Shown piece by piece: positions 1 through 6,140 of a stretch of 9,404 nt of DNA. Both the position numbers and the translations under genes were made by a program. The stretch is from assembly GCA_903905395.1 (NCBI GenBank), contig CAIVGD010000176.1:1-9404 (forward strand), given 5' to 3'. The stretch comes from an uncultured Verrucomicrobiota bacterium (GTDB lineage Bacteria > Verrucomicrobiota > Verrucomicrobiia > Methylacidiphilales > Verrucolacustridaceae). How positions within the stretch are numbered: position 1 is the stretch's first letter; every line of letters starts with the position of its first letter. Below the pieces are notes generated by a model. The model was not told the origin of the DNA. It made no database searches and saw only the letters and a program-made list of their open reading frames with translations.

Positions 1-301
1 AGAGGCCGCCGCTACCTAAACTTCAAAACCGAAAACAACTGTTGGCCGGGTCCCGCGGCTGCGGGACGCAGACGCGGATTCTTGATTTTTGATTATGGTC
101 TTTGTGTTCTCTGTGCCTCTGTGAGAGAAAATCTTCTCATGGAGACACAGGGTTCACGGAGGTGGGATTTGGGGAAATGATTTTTGATTTTTAATGAGGG
201 AGGCACTCCGAAGAGGTGGAAGAAAAGAGTTTGCAAAAGCCCGACAGACTGCACACTCCCACGAACAGCCACACAAGATTAACCCAAGGAGAAAAGCCCC
301 T
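1..301. repeat. Non-coding leader with hairpin and short repeats
   Basis: No convincing gene was found here; a reading frame open from base 1 to about 180 has no recognisable protein features, though the first bases could be the tail of an upstream gene. Visible structure: the 12-base direct repeat TGATTTTTGATT occurs at 83-94 and 178-189. Between the copies lie two tandem CTCTGTG units (109-115 and 117-123), with CACAG at 146-150 as a possible pairing partner, and an inner inverted pair TGAGA/TCTCA (122-126, 135-139). This layout resembles a dispersed intergenic repeat element, but copy number cannot be judged from one window. The final part leads into the ribosome binding site of the gene at 302. 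Confidence 0.45.
50..67. other. Perfect 7-bp stem-loop
   Basis: GTCCCGC (50-56) pairs perfectly with GCGGGAC (61-67) around the 4-base loop GGCT. All seven pairs are canonical and six of them are G-C, so the hairpin should be stable. No T-run follows directly; T-rich sequence begins only about 14 bases later. It could be the stem of a terminator for a gene ending upstream of the window, or part of a REP-like palindrome. Confidence 0.5.
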
Positions 302-505
302 ATGTCATTCAGCAGCGCGAGCAAGAAAAACGGAAAAACCTACTACCTCCACAGCCGCCAACAAACCCTCAGGGGTGGCGCAGTCGTCACTCTTTATTAT
401 TTCGCCTCCCTTCCCGGAGCCGGTGCCATGGAAGCTCTACCCCAAGGTTATGAAGTAACCGAAAACGAACGCACAGGTCTGCCGCTTCTCAAAAAAATCA
501 AATAA
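302..505 (+). CDS. Conserved small protein of unknown function (67 aa)
   Basis: This 67-residue basic protein has no signal peptide or membrane segment. It contains a K-x-G-K-TYYLHS segment (residues 8-18), a T-L-R-G-G turn (22-26), a YYFA segment (32-35) and the C-terminal pattern ALPQGYEVTENERTGLPLLKK. I recognise this layout (KGKTYYLH, then YYFA, then ALPxGYEVxENxRTGLPxLKK) from short uncharacterised bacterial proteins, but I know no function for them. The ATG at 302 was chosen over an in-frame ATG at 194 because AAGGAG lies at 286-291, ten bases upstream, and because the family-like sequence begins just after it; the 36 extra residues from 194 look non-conserved. The next gene on the same strand starts 35 bases later. 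Confidence 0.75.
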   Translation: MSFSSASKKNGKTYYLHSRQQTLRGGAVVTLYYFASLPGAGAMEALPQGYEVTENERTGLPLLKKIK

Positions 506-511
506 GCATCC

Positions 512-531
512 TCCCGGATTCTTTTCCGGGA
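512..531 (+). terminator. Weak hairpin between two small genes
   Basis: TCCCGG (512-517) can pair with CCGGGA (526-531) around the loop ATTCTTTT. It sits between the stop of the 67-residue protein and the ATG at 541. No T-tract follows, so it may be a weak terminator, an mRNA-stabilising hairpin, or chance. Confidence 0.25.
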
Positions 532-540
532 ACACCATCC

Positions 541-807
541 ATGACTTCGGTCTGCGCCCCCTCAAAGGATCGGGAGCTTCTCGCCATTCTCCGTTGCCCC
601 GAGTCCCGGCAACCCCTGCGCTTGGCGGATCCCATTCTTCTCGCCCGCTTGCAACATTCCGCCAAAACCGGCGGACTGAAAAATATCCGCGGCGAAATTG
701 TCTCCGACTCATTCGAGGCGGTTCTCGTGCGAGATGACGCGCACCGCGGCTACCTCGTGCGCGACGGCATCCCCCTCATGCTTATCGACGAATCCATCCC
801 GCTTTAA
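541..807 (+). CDS. Trm112/YcaR-like small protein, cysteine-poor
   Basis: This 88-residue protein has the two hallmarks of the Trm112 (YcaR/UPF0434) family: an N-terminal LLAILRCPESRQPL segment (residues 13-26), matching the usual LLxIlxCPxCxxxL, and a C-terminal YLVRDGIPLML segment (71-81), matching the conserved Y-x-RDGIPvml end. Trm112 proteins usually carry a zinc-binding pair; here the second cysteine of CPxC is serine (C19-P-E-S22), so zinc binding there is doubtful. Between the hallmarks is a 45-residue insert, making it longer than the roughly 60-residue YcaR. In bacteria the role is poorly known; eukaryotic and archaeal Trm112 activates methyltransferases. No clear ribosome binding site precedes the ATG. 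It converges with the epimerase gene, with 36 bases between stops. Confidence 0.75.
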   Translation: MTSVCAPSKDRELLAILRCPESRQPLRLADPILLARLQHSAKTGGLKNIRGEIVSDSFEAVLVRDDAHRGYLVRDGIPLMLIDESIPL

Positions 808-843
808 GCGGAACTATCTCGGCCCAGCCTTGGCCCCCCAGCC

Positions 844-1845
844 TCACCCTCGATAATATTCTCGATACCAATCCACAAATTTCTTGATCCCCTCCTCCAC
901 GGAGGTTTTCGGCCGGAATCCCACCGCTTTCGCCAGATCATCCACATTCGCCGCCGTGGCCAGCACGTCCCCGGGGGGAACCGGCTTTTTCACGATCTTC
1001 GCTTGTTTCCCCGTGGCCGACTCGATCGCCCGGACAAAGCGCATCAGCTCCACAGGCGCGTTGTTCCCAATGTTGTAAATCCGGTACGGGGCGGGGCTGG
1101 TGGCTGGATCCGGATTCTTTCCGTCCCAAGCGGGATTCGGCACCGCTGGCTGGGCCGTTAACCGGGCCACCGCCTCGACGATGTCATCCACATAAGTGAA
1201 ATCTCTCAGCATCTTTCCCTCGCCGTAGAGCTCGATTTCCTTCCCCTCCAAAATCGCCCGGGTGAACTGGTAGTAAGCCATGTCTGGACGCCCCCACGGC
1301 CCGTACACCGTAAAAAATCTCAACCCCGTGCATGGGATCCCGTACAGGTGTGCGTAGGAGTGCGCCATCAACTCGTTGGCTTTTTTCGTCGCAGCGTACA
1401 GGGAGACCGGATGATCCACGTTATCCCTTTCCGAAAAAGGCATGCTTTGATTCAACCCGTAAACCGAACTGGAACTGGCAAAAATCAGATTCGGCGTCTT
1501 TTCCGCCCGGCAGGCTTCGAGCACATCCAACATCCCCTCCAGATTGCTCCGCGCATAGGTGTGGGGGTGCGTCAGGCTGTACCGAACCCCCGCCTGCGCC
1601 GCCAGATGCACCACCACGTCAGGTCGGACCTCCCGCCATATCTTCACCCCGGTCCGATCCCCCAAATCCGCCCGCAGAAATCGGAACGCCCGGCTTTTTT
1701 TCAAGCGCTCTAGCCGCGCCTCCTTCAGCTTCGGGTCGTAGTAGTCGTTCAAATTATCCAACCCGACCACCTCATCCCCCTGCCCCAGAAGACGCTCGCA
1801 CAGATGGTAGCCGATAAACCCGGCCGCCCCCGTCACCAACACCAT
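844..1845 (-). CDS. NAD-dependent UDP-glucuronate 4-epimerase-type sugar epimerase
   Basis: A 333-residue extended short-chain dehydrogenase (SDR) that should interconvert UDP-glucuronate and UDP-galacturonate (GAE/CapI/LpsL type) for capsule, LPS or exopolysaccharide synthesis in the cytoplasm. Visible features are the NAD-binding TGAAGFIG at residues 5-12, D30 closing the second beta strand, HLAAQAGVR at 80-88, SSSSVYG at 124-130 with catalytic Ser/Thr, the YAATK proton-relay pair Y150 and K154, RFFTVYGPWGRPDMA at 177-191, and LRDFTYVDDIV at 213-223. The YxxDPxLK and VRYS signatures favour the glucuronate epimerase branch over GalE, although substrate cannot be proved from sequence. The ATG at 1845 was chosen because GGAGAAGG (1863-1856) lies 10 bases upstream; a GTG at 1854 would overlap the Nudix stop but leaves no room for that site. 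It is the last gene of the minus-strand cluster, 5 bases after the Nudix stop. Confidence 0.88.
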   Translation of the reverse strand: MVLVTGAAGFIGYHLCERLLGQGDEVVGLDNLNDYYDPKLKEARLERLKKSRAFRFLRADLGDRTGVKIWREVRPDVVVHLAAQAGVRYSLTHPHTYARSNLEGMLDVLEACRAEKTPNLIFASSSSVYGLNQSMPFSERDNVDHPVSLYAATKKANELMAHSYAHLYGIPCTGLRFFTVYGPWGRPDMAYYQFTRAILEGKEIELYGEGKMLRDFTYVDDIVEAVARLTAQPAVPNPAWDGKNPDPATSPAPYRIYNIGNNAPVELMRFVRAIESATGKQAKIVKKPVPPGDVLATAANVDDLAKAVGFRPKTSVEEGIKKFVDWYREYYRG

Positions 1846-1850
1846 CCGAC

Positions 1851-2357
1851 TCACGCCTTCTCCATTCGCGACCACTCCATCCGATCTCCATCAAACTCGA
1901 ACCAACCCCGGAATTTTTCCCCCGCTAATAGTCGCGGCATCCAGTGCTCATCATCCGCCCACATGCGATCATACGGAATCTCCTCCGTCCCCTGCCAGAA
2001 AGGCTTGGCTTCCTCCGTCTCGATCAACTTTCCCTCCCAGCCCGCCGCCCGGTACACCGAACAGTGCAGGGAGTACCCGTCGCGAAATTGAAAACTCAAC
2101 TCCCCCGCCCACTCGATCCCCGTCGGCGTGATTCCCACCTCCTCTTGCGTCTCCCGGATCGCCGCCTGCTCCGCGGTCTCCCCCTGCTCGATTCTCCCCC
2201 CCGGCCCGTTCACCTTGCCACTCCCCAATCCCCTTTTCTTTTCGATGAGCAGAATCTTGCCCCCCGCGATGACAAAACATAGGGTTCCGCGTTCCTGAGG
2301 CTTCCACTCCGGCCCATCCACCCTCCCTAGGGCCTTCTTGTTTGCGGTGAGCGACAT
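1851..2357 (-). CDS. MTH1-type Nudix hydrolase (8-oxo-dGTP diphosphatase-like)
   Basis: This 168-residue protein carries a full Nudix box at residues 54-76 (G-x5-E-x7-RET-x-EE-x-GI), the metal site that cleaves nucleoside diphosphate bonds. The rest resembles human MTH1 (NUDT1) strikingly: KKRGLGSGKVNGPGG at 40-54 matches the KKRGFGAGRWNGFGG segment with purine-reading N50, and MWADDEHWMPRLL at 132-144 matches MWPDDSYWFPLLL with W133 and the base-reading pair D135-D136. FRGWFEFDGD at 149-158 matches the C-terminal strand. Hydrolysis of oxidised purine dNTPs to monophosphates is therefore the likely role, cleansing the nucleotide pool. The N-terminus is about 20 residues longer than MTH1. It starts 9 bases after the rhomboid-like gene stop; GAAGAA just before ATG is a poor ribosome site, so coupling is likely. 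It ends just before the epimerase start. Confidence 0.85.
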   Translation of the reverse strand: MSLTANKKALGRVDGPEWKPQERGTLCFVIAGGKILLIEKKRGLGSGKVNGPGGRIEQGETAEQAAIRETQEEVGITPTGIEWAGELSFQFRDGYSLHCSVYRAAGWEGKLIETEEAKPFWQGTEEIPYDRMWADDEHWMPRLLAGEKFRGWFEFDGDRMEWSRMEKA

Positions 2358-2366
2358 TTCTTCGAA

Positions 2367-3224
2367 TTAGCGCACCGAGCCGCTTTGCCGATCTTTTTGC
2401 AGCAACTTGGCCCGCGCATCTTCGAGCAACTTTGTCTCCGCCACCGTCAGCGATCCCATCCCCTCCCGCGAGATTTTTTCTAGAATCGGATCCACCTTTT
2501 CGAGTGGCAAAAGCCCGGCCACTTTGCGCACCGCTCCCGTTTTTTTCTTACTCGTGTTTTGCCGACCGCCGGGAAAAGAGATTTTCGGCCACTCCATCCC
2601 GCCTTGCCGGACCCAACCCACCGCGAGCAACGCGGAGGCCCACAGCTGGACTCCTCCCGGCCAGTCCCGCCCCGCAAAGTAGGTCAGACTGTACACGGCC
2701 ATCAGAATCCAACCCACCCACTTGGCGGGTAGCCCGAAGAAAAACTGCGCTTCCGGATGCAAAGCGCAAAAAGCGAGGAATACCGCGAAACTAATCGTGC
2801 TGGAACCCGTGAAAACACCAGCGCCCAGCCACGGAGCAACGCCGGCACCAATCAACGCAGGCACCACCGCCAATGCGGCATAGAGCATACCCAACGGTTT
2901 GCGCCCGATGGCCGATTCCACTTCCCGGCCAAACCAAAAAAACATCAGCATCTCCAGGGCGAACCAGATCCCCTCCTGCCGAATATCGTGGACGAACGGA
3001 TAGGTCAACAGGGTCCAGACATGCCCCTCTTGCAGCGCAGATGGCGTGAAGACCCCCCCCGTGACCCAGGAACCCAGCCCAGAGGCCGTCAAAACCGCGC
3101 CAGCCACCATGGCCAGCGTCTGGAGACCCACCAACAGAATCGTCAGATCCACCCGAAGGTTGCCCACGGTAAAGATCGGACCTTCCGCCTCTGGCCAGCG
3201 TGTCCATGTAGTTTCAGAAGACAT
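2367..3224 (-). CDS. Rhomboid-like membrane protein, probably inactive protease
   Basis: A 285-residue protein with about six hydrophobic segments (roughly residues 25-48, 68-79, 86-98, 111-135, 137-153 and 165-205 in two parts) arranged like rhomboid intramembrane proteases: WTLLTYPFVHD (70-80), a FFWFGREVE loop (95-103), then a Ser-bearing helix beginning GSSTISFAVFL (140-150). The usual G-x-S-G is GSST here, and the last core segment (188-206) has no histidine where the catalytic one belongs, so it is likely a pseudoprotease. The cytoplasmic tail has a basic linker followed by VDPILEKISREGMGSLTVAE (244-263), matching the small C-terminal DUF (DUF6576-like) found on many Bacteroidetes and Verrucomicrobia rhomboids. 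A -10-like TAAGGT, also readable as ribosome site AAGG, ends 6 bases before the ATG. It heads the cluster with Nudix and epimerase genes. Confidence 0.8.
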   Translation of the reverse strand: MSSETTWTRWPEAEGPIFTVGNLRVDLTILLVGLQTLAMVAGAVLTASGLGSWVTGGVFTPSALQEGHVWTLLTYPFVHDIRQEGIWFALEMLMFFWFGREVESAIGRKPLGMLYAALAVVPALIGAGVAPWLGAGVFTGSSTISFAVFLAFCALHPEAQFFFGLPAKWVGWILMAVYSLTYFAGRDWPGGVQLWASALLAVGWVRQGGMEWPKISFPGGRQNTSKKKTGAVRKVAGLLPLEKVDPILEKISREGMGSLTVAETKLLEDARAKLLQKDRQSGSVR

Positions 3225-3230
3225 GGAATT

Positions 3231-3258
3231 ACCTTAAATCGAAGAAGCGGGAGGGCAA
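3231..3258 (-). promoter_or_regulatory. Candidate promoter for the rhomboid-like gene
   Basis: On the minus strand TTGCCC (3258-3253), a 16-base spacer and TAAGGT (3236-3231) end 6 bases before the ATG at 3224. TAAGGT contains AAGG and may instead be the ribosome binding site, so this is the least certain of the promoter calls. Confidence 0.3.
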
Positions 3259-3263
3259 CCCGC
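3247..3263 (-). terminator. Possible hairpin between secreted-protein gene and rhomboid gene
   Basis: GCGGG (3247-3251) and CCCGC (3259-3263) form a 5-bp G-C stem with a 7-base loop. Read on the minus strand it lies 27 bases beyond the secreted-protein stop and is followed by TTCTTCGATTT, a weak U-rich stretch. It could terminate or attenuate read-through into the rhomboid gene. The loop also contains the TTGCCC proposed as a -35 box for the rhomboid gene, so the two readings compete. Confidence 0.3.
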
Positions 3264-3289
3264 AATGAAGATTAGCCCGCGGAAAAAGA

Positions 3290-4372
3290 TTACGGTACTT
3301 CGGTCGCCTGGACTTTGAAAAATTTGCGGTTCACCCCAGTCGAATAAACATATTGCACGGTGTCGTAATTCCCCGAAACGGATGGCACCGTCCGGGTTCC
3401 GTTTGCCGCAGACCAACTGCCAGATTGTAAATTTTCGTTAAGCAGGGGTTCGTAGCTGACACTTCCATCATTTCTGGCCAAGTAACTAATCGTGACTTCG
3501 GTCGAGCTGGTTTTTGTGATGGTGATGGGCGAGTGGTCGTAGCGCGTGGGATCGGTGCCGAAAGCAAACTCGGTCAAGTTGCTGAGTCCATCGTGATCCG
3601 GATCATCGTCGCGGAGAGCTCCCGCTGCCCCCACCGTGTAACCATAGCTGGCGATCCATGTTTCATAAAAATAACCGGTGGCTTCGACCTTGAATAAAGG
3701 GCTGCCATCCACCGTTCCGTTCAGCGTGCTGACGGTTGCGTTATCGATGTAAACATGACTGGGATCCAGATCGCTTCCAACGGTTGGCACCGCTGGATCG
3801 ATGGCCACATTCAAAGAGTTATAAGGACCGGATACCCCGGTAGGATCAAAACCATAATTTTGGGTATTGAATGTTAACCCGATTACAAGTTGGGAGGGTA
3901 TTGTCACACTCCCATCAAATGTGAATGTCGCATTGAAGGCATACCCATTATATGGGTCATCCAGAGGTTTCCATGGAACTAGAAAATTCTGGGTCTGGCT
4001 GACAACATAATTCAGAACCGGAGCAGCTCCAGTATTGTCCACGGAATAGATGACCGCAGTCAGATTTTGGGACCAACCCGCGTTGTTGGAGTTGTAAAGA
4101 GCCGCCCAATTTGTTGCTTTGGCCTGCGTCACCATCGTCACGGTGACCGATGTCAGATACCGCGCGGTGCTGTTCGTGGTCAACTGGACATAATTTCCAA
4201 GAACCGTCGTTTCATTCGCTTGATACGCGTGACTGACATACGAGAGGTCAAGAGTGGCAGGCACGTTGTTGAAAACTACGGCGGCTCGTGAGAACTCAAC
4301 GAAACCTATGAGCGAGACCAAAAGCAAAATTGACTTACCCCAACGTAAACCGAATACCCTATGAATGTTCAC
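3290..4372 (-). CDS. Secreted protein with one calcium-binding repeat (hypothetical)
   Basis: A 360-residue exported protein of unknown function. It begins with a signal peptide: basic residues to K13, a hydrophobic core at 14-24 and a likely signal peptidase I site after SRA (residue 30). The bulk (31-235) is rich in T, S, N, V and Y and looks like beta-sandwich material. At 257-275 DPDHDGLSNLTEFAFGTDP is a thrombospondin type-3-like calcium loop (D257, D259, D261, E268), a motif common in secreted proteins of Verrucomicrobia and Planctomycetes. The C-terminus RKFFKVQATEVP matches a recurring ending of such proteins, possibly sorting related. The start is GTG at 4372; no in-frame ATG exists before residue 80, and this start gives a complete signal peptide. 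There is no ribosome site. Coding sequence looks less GC-rich and less skewed than its neighbours. Substrate or partner cannot be named. Confidence 0.75.
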   Translation of the reverse strand: MNIHRVFGLRWGKSILLLVSLIGFVEFSRAAVVFNNVPATLDLSYVSHAYQANETTVLGNYVQLTTNSTARYLTSVTVTMVTQAKATNWAALYNSNNAGWSQNLTAVIYSVDNTGAAPVLNYVVSQTQNFLVPWKPLDDPYNGYAFNATFTFDGSVTIPSQLVIGLTFNTQNYGFDPTGVSGPYNSLNVAIDPAVPTVGSDLDPSHVYIDNATVSTLNGTVDGSPLFKVEATGYFYETWIASYGYTVGAAGALRDDDPDHDGLSNLTEFAFGTDPTRYDHSPITITKTSSTEVTISYLARNDGSVSYEPLLNENLQSGSWSAANGTRTVPSVSGNYDTVQYVYSTGVNRKFFKVQATEVP

Positions 4373-4515
4373 AGAAGATAATATATATCAGACGATTGAT
4401 TTTTTCAAATTTTTATTTCTTCAAAGAATATCTTGTAAGTTGCTCGTGGACAATAATTTGGTTCTTGGATGATTTGCCGCCCTGAAAATATATTACAAAA
4501 AAAATGGGTTCCACC
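4373..4515. other. AT-rich intergenic region
   Basis: A 143-base AT-rich gap between the rrf2-like stop and the secreted-protein start, both on the minus strand. It contains the candidate promoter listed separately, a small palindrome TTCTTCAAAGAA (4417-4428) just upstream of that promoter's -35, and a run of eight A (4497-4504). On the minus strand the A-run is a T8 tract 11 bases after the rrf2 stop, which suggests termination, but the preceding stem (GGT/ACC) is too short to call an intrinsic terminator confidently. Confidence 0.5.
4380..4408 (-). promoter_or_regulatory. Candidate promoter for secreted-protein gene (leaderless)
   Basis: On the minus strand TTGAAA (4408-4403), a 17-base spacer and TATATT (4385-4380) form a good sigma-70-like pair. 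Only 7 bases separate the -10 from the GTG at 4372, so transcription would begin at or next to the start codon. No Shine-Dalgarno sequence is present. Confidence 0.5.
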
Positions 4516-4953
4516 TTAAATCTGGTACTCCCCCAACTTCCCCTTGGCCGCACCCCGCACTTTTACTTTTTCCAATAACTTGGCCAGATTTTCCGATGCG
4601 AGGACAGCCTGCGCCGCCAACTCCGACTGCGCCTTGATCCGAAACCACTCCTCCCCCAAAACATCCCCACGTCGCCCAGAGGACGGCTCAGTGTCCCCCT
4701 CCATCCAGGCAACCACTTCGCTCATCCTGATGGTCTCCGCCGATCTGGCCAGTTCGTATCCTCCTCCTGCGCCACGCCGACTTTTCACAAAACCACCCTT
4801 CCTAAGGGAACGTAAAACCTGTTCCAAAAATTTTGCCGGAGTCCCCGACATCTGGGCCAACGCGGCCGCCTGCTTGACCTGCCCGCTATCACCCCCAAGG
4901 GCCAACGCCACTAACGCCCTCACCGCATACTCCGTGGTCCGGGTTCCTGCCAT
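4516..4953 (-). CDS. Rrf2-family transcriptional regulator without cysteines
   Basis: A 145-residue DNA-binding protein of the Rrf2 family (relatives IscR, NsrR, CymR). The N-terminal winged helix runs from TTEYAVRALVALAL (6-19) through a recognition region TPAKFLEQVLRSLRKGGFVKS (38-58) to the wing RRGAGGGYELAR (59-70), with MSEVVAWMEGD (77-87) after it, all highly typical. IscR and NsrR bind an iron-sulfur cluster by three cysteines at about 90-105; this protein has no cysteine at all, so sensing must be by another route, as in CymR. The ATG at 4953 was chosen because family similarity starts there; the frame stays open to 5067 but that would overlap mcsB. GGGGGG directly before ATG is at best a poor ribosome site. 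It is divergent from mcsB with 93 bases between starts, so it may regulate itself and mcsB-clpC (inference). Confidence 0.88.
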   Translation of the reverse strand: MAGTRTTEYAVRALVALALGGDSGQVKQAAALAQMSGTPAKFLEQVLRSLRKGGFVKSRRGAGGGYELARSAETIRMSEVVAWMEGDTEPSSGRRGDVLGEEWFRIKAQSELAAQAVLASENLAKLLEKVKVRGAAKGKLGEYQI

Positions 4954-4959
4954 CCCCCC

Positions 4960-4988
4960 ATCGTCCCGAGGGTTATTCGCTTCGTCAA
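4960..4988 (-). promoter_or_regulatory. Candidate promoter for the rrf2-like gene
   Basis: On the minus strand TTGACG (4988-4983, five of six consensus bases), a 17-base spacer and GACGAT (4965-4960, three of six) end 6 bases before the ATG at 4953. The -10 is weak. Its -35 is 22 bases from the divergent mcsB -35, so one bound regulator between them (4989-5010) could control both. Confidence 0.35.
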
Positions 4989-5010
4989 CTCCACCAATCC
5001 GCGCATCCCG

Positions 5011-5039
5011 TTGCCAAGCCCACTGCGCGCGGGTAATCT
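5011..5039 (+). promoter_or_regulatory. Candidate promoter for mcsB (leaderless)
   Basis: TTGCCA (5011-5016), a 17-base spacer and TAATCT (5034-5039) end 7 bases before the mcsB ATG at 5047. There is no purine-rich ribosome binding site between them, so a leaderless or near-leaderless transcript is suggested. Confidence 0.45.
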
Positions 5040-5046
5040 TGCACAG

Positions 5047-6123
5047 ATGAAACCGGATAACGGACACGCCGCCGCCGCATCAGCGCCTGAAACCGATTCT
5101 GGCATCGTCATTACCAGCCGCGTCCGCCTCGCCCGCAACGTGAAGGACTTTCCCTTTCCCGGTTGGCTCAAAAAAGCCGACCGCCTCAAGCTCCTCGAAC
5201 AGATCCAGCCCGCCGTGACCGATCTCCCCCTCATGCGCCCTGCCAAAGTTTCCGTCACCATGGAAACTCTCACCCCCCTCGATAAGCAACTCCTCGTCGA
5301 GAAACACCTCATCAGCCGCGAACACGCCGCCAAAAACGCCGGCAGCGGCCTCGTCGTCAGCGCCGACGAAAGTCTCTCCGTCATGATCAACGAGGAAGAT
5401 CACATCCGTCTCCAAGCTCTCCAACCCGGCTTTCACCTCCTCGAGGCGTGGGAAGCCGCTGACAAACTCGACACCGCCCTCGAGGAAAAACTCGAATTTT
5501 CCTTCTCCCCCTCCCTCGGCTACCTCACCGCCTGCCCCACCAATGTCGGCACCGGCATGCGCGCCTCCGCCATGCTCCACCTCCCCGGCCTCGTCCTCGG
5601 CGAGCAGATCAACCAGGTCATCAAGTCGGTCAACCAGCTCGGCCTCGCCGTCCGCGGCCTCTACGGCGAAGGCACCGAGGCCCTCGGCAACCTTTTCCAG
5701 ATCTCCAACCAAACCACCTTGGGCGAATCCGAACGCCAGATCCTCGACCGCCTCGTCAAGGTCGTCCGCCAACTCATCGAACTGGAAAATAATGCACGCC
5801 AGAAACTCATCCAGGAAAAAGCCCGCATGCTCGGCGATCAGGCCGGCCGCTCCTACGGGATCGTCCTCCACGCCTATTCCATATCCTCCAAGGAAGCCCT
5901 CAACCTGCTCAGCCTCCTCCGCCTTGCTGCCGACCTCGCCCTCCTCCCAGCCACCCTTAAACCCAAACTCGATGCTCTTCTCATTTCCACCCAGCCCGCC
6001 CACCTCCAGCATGCTTCCCAAAAAAAACTCGGGGCCGAGGAGCGCGATGCCTTCCGCGCCGACCTCCTTCGCGAAACTCTCAAGGGCGTGCCCGAGCCCG
6101 CCATGCGTAAATTGCACCTTTGA
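5047..6123 (+). CDS. mcsB: McsB protein-arginine kinase
   Basis: A 358-residue ATP:guanido phosphotransferase-fold enzyme that phosphorylates arginine side chains on proteins, marking them for Clp degradation. Similarity to Bacillus subtilis McsB (363 aa) is visible end to end: SRVRLARN (24-31) for nucleotide phosphate binding, LLVEKHLIS (82-90), the acidic NEEDHIR active-site loop (115-121), YLTACPTNVGTGMRAS (159-174) with the catalytic-loop cysteine C163, and GLYGEGTEALGNLFQISNQ (204-222). RDAFRA at 333-338 matches the RDxxRA phospho-arginine allosteric motif. It lacks the N-terminal substrate domain of creatine or arginine kinases, as McsB does. The ATG at 5047 was chosen over a TTG at 5011 because residues before it are not family-like and that TTG lies in a candidate -35. 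clpC starts 23 bases after its stop. CtsR and McsA, its usual operon partners, are not seen in the window. Confidence 0.95.
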   Translation: MKPDNGHAAAASAPETDSGIVITSRVRLARNVKDFPFPGWLKKADRLKLLEQIQPAVTDLPLMRPAKVSVTMETLTPLDKQLLVEKHLISREHAAKNAGSGLVVSADESLSVMINEEDHIRLQALQPGFHLLEAWEAADKLDTALEEKLEFSFSPSLGYLTACPTNVGTGMRASAMLHLPGLVLGEQINQVIKSVNQLGLAVRGLYGEGTEALGNLFQISNQTTLGESERQILDRLVKVVRQLIELENNARQKLIQEKARMLGDQAGRSYGIVLHAYSISSKEALNLLSLLRLAADLALLPATLKPKLDALLISTQPAHLQHASQKKLGAEERDAFRADLLRETLKGVPEPAMRKLHL

Positions 6124-6140
6124 CCCTCTTGGGTTAAACT
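6112..6140 (+). promoter_or_regulatory. Candidate internal promoter for clpC (leaderless)
   Basis: TTGCAC (6112-6117, inside the last mcsB codons), a 17-base spacer and TAAACT (6135-6140) end 6 bases before the clpC GTG at 6147. No ribosome binding site is visible. If real, clpC can be expressed separately from mcsB. Confidence 0.4.

Noticed and set aside
194..301. Upstream extension of the 67-residue protein to ATG 194
   Set aside because: The ATG at 302 has a good AAGGAG site 10 bases upstream, and the extra 36 residues look unlike the conserved part.
808..843. Bidirectional terminator between the convergent Trm112-like and epimerase genes
   Set aside because: Only a 4-bp GGCC/GGCC pairing is visible, with no T-tract on either strand.
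1332..1817. 161-residue + strand open frame within the epimerase gene
   Set aside because: It is antisense to a motif-complete epimerase and has P/R/S-rich shadow composition.
1846..1875. Longer epimerase start (ATG at 1875 or GTG at 1854)
   Set aside because: The Rossmann fold starts right after the ATG at 1845, which has a well-spaced GGAGAAGG; longer forms overlap the Nudix gene.
4954..5067. Longer start for the rrf2-like gene at 5067
   Set aside because: The extra 38 residues are not family-like and would overlap the mcsB start and its candidate promoter.
4920..5390. 156-residue minus-strand frame spanning the rrf2-mcsB gap
   Set aside because: It overlaps the starts of both well-supported genes and shows no family features.
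5080..6117. 345-residue open frame antisense to mcsB
   Set aside because: It is a complement of a strongly C-ending gene, very rich in G, E and A, with no recognisable motif; the + strand reading is a clear McsB.
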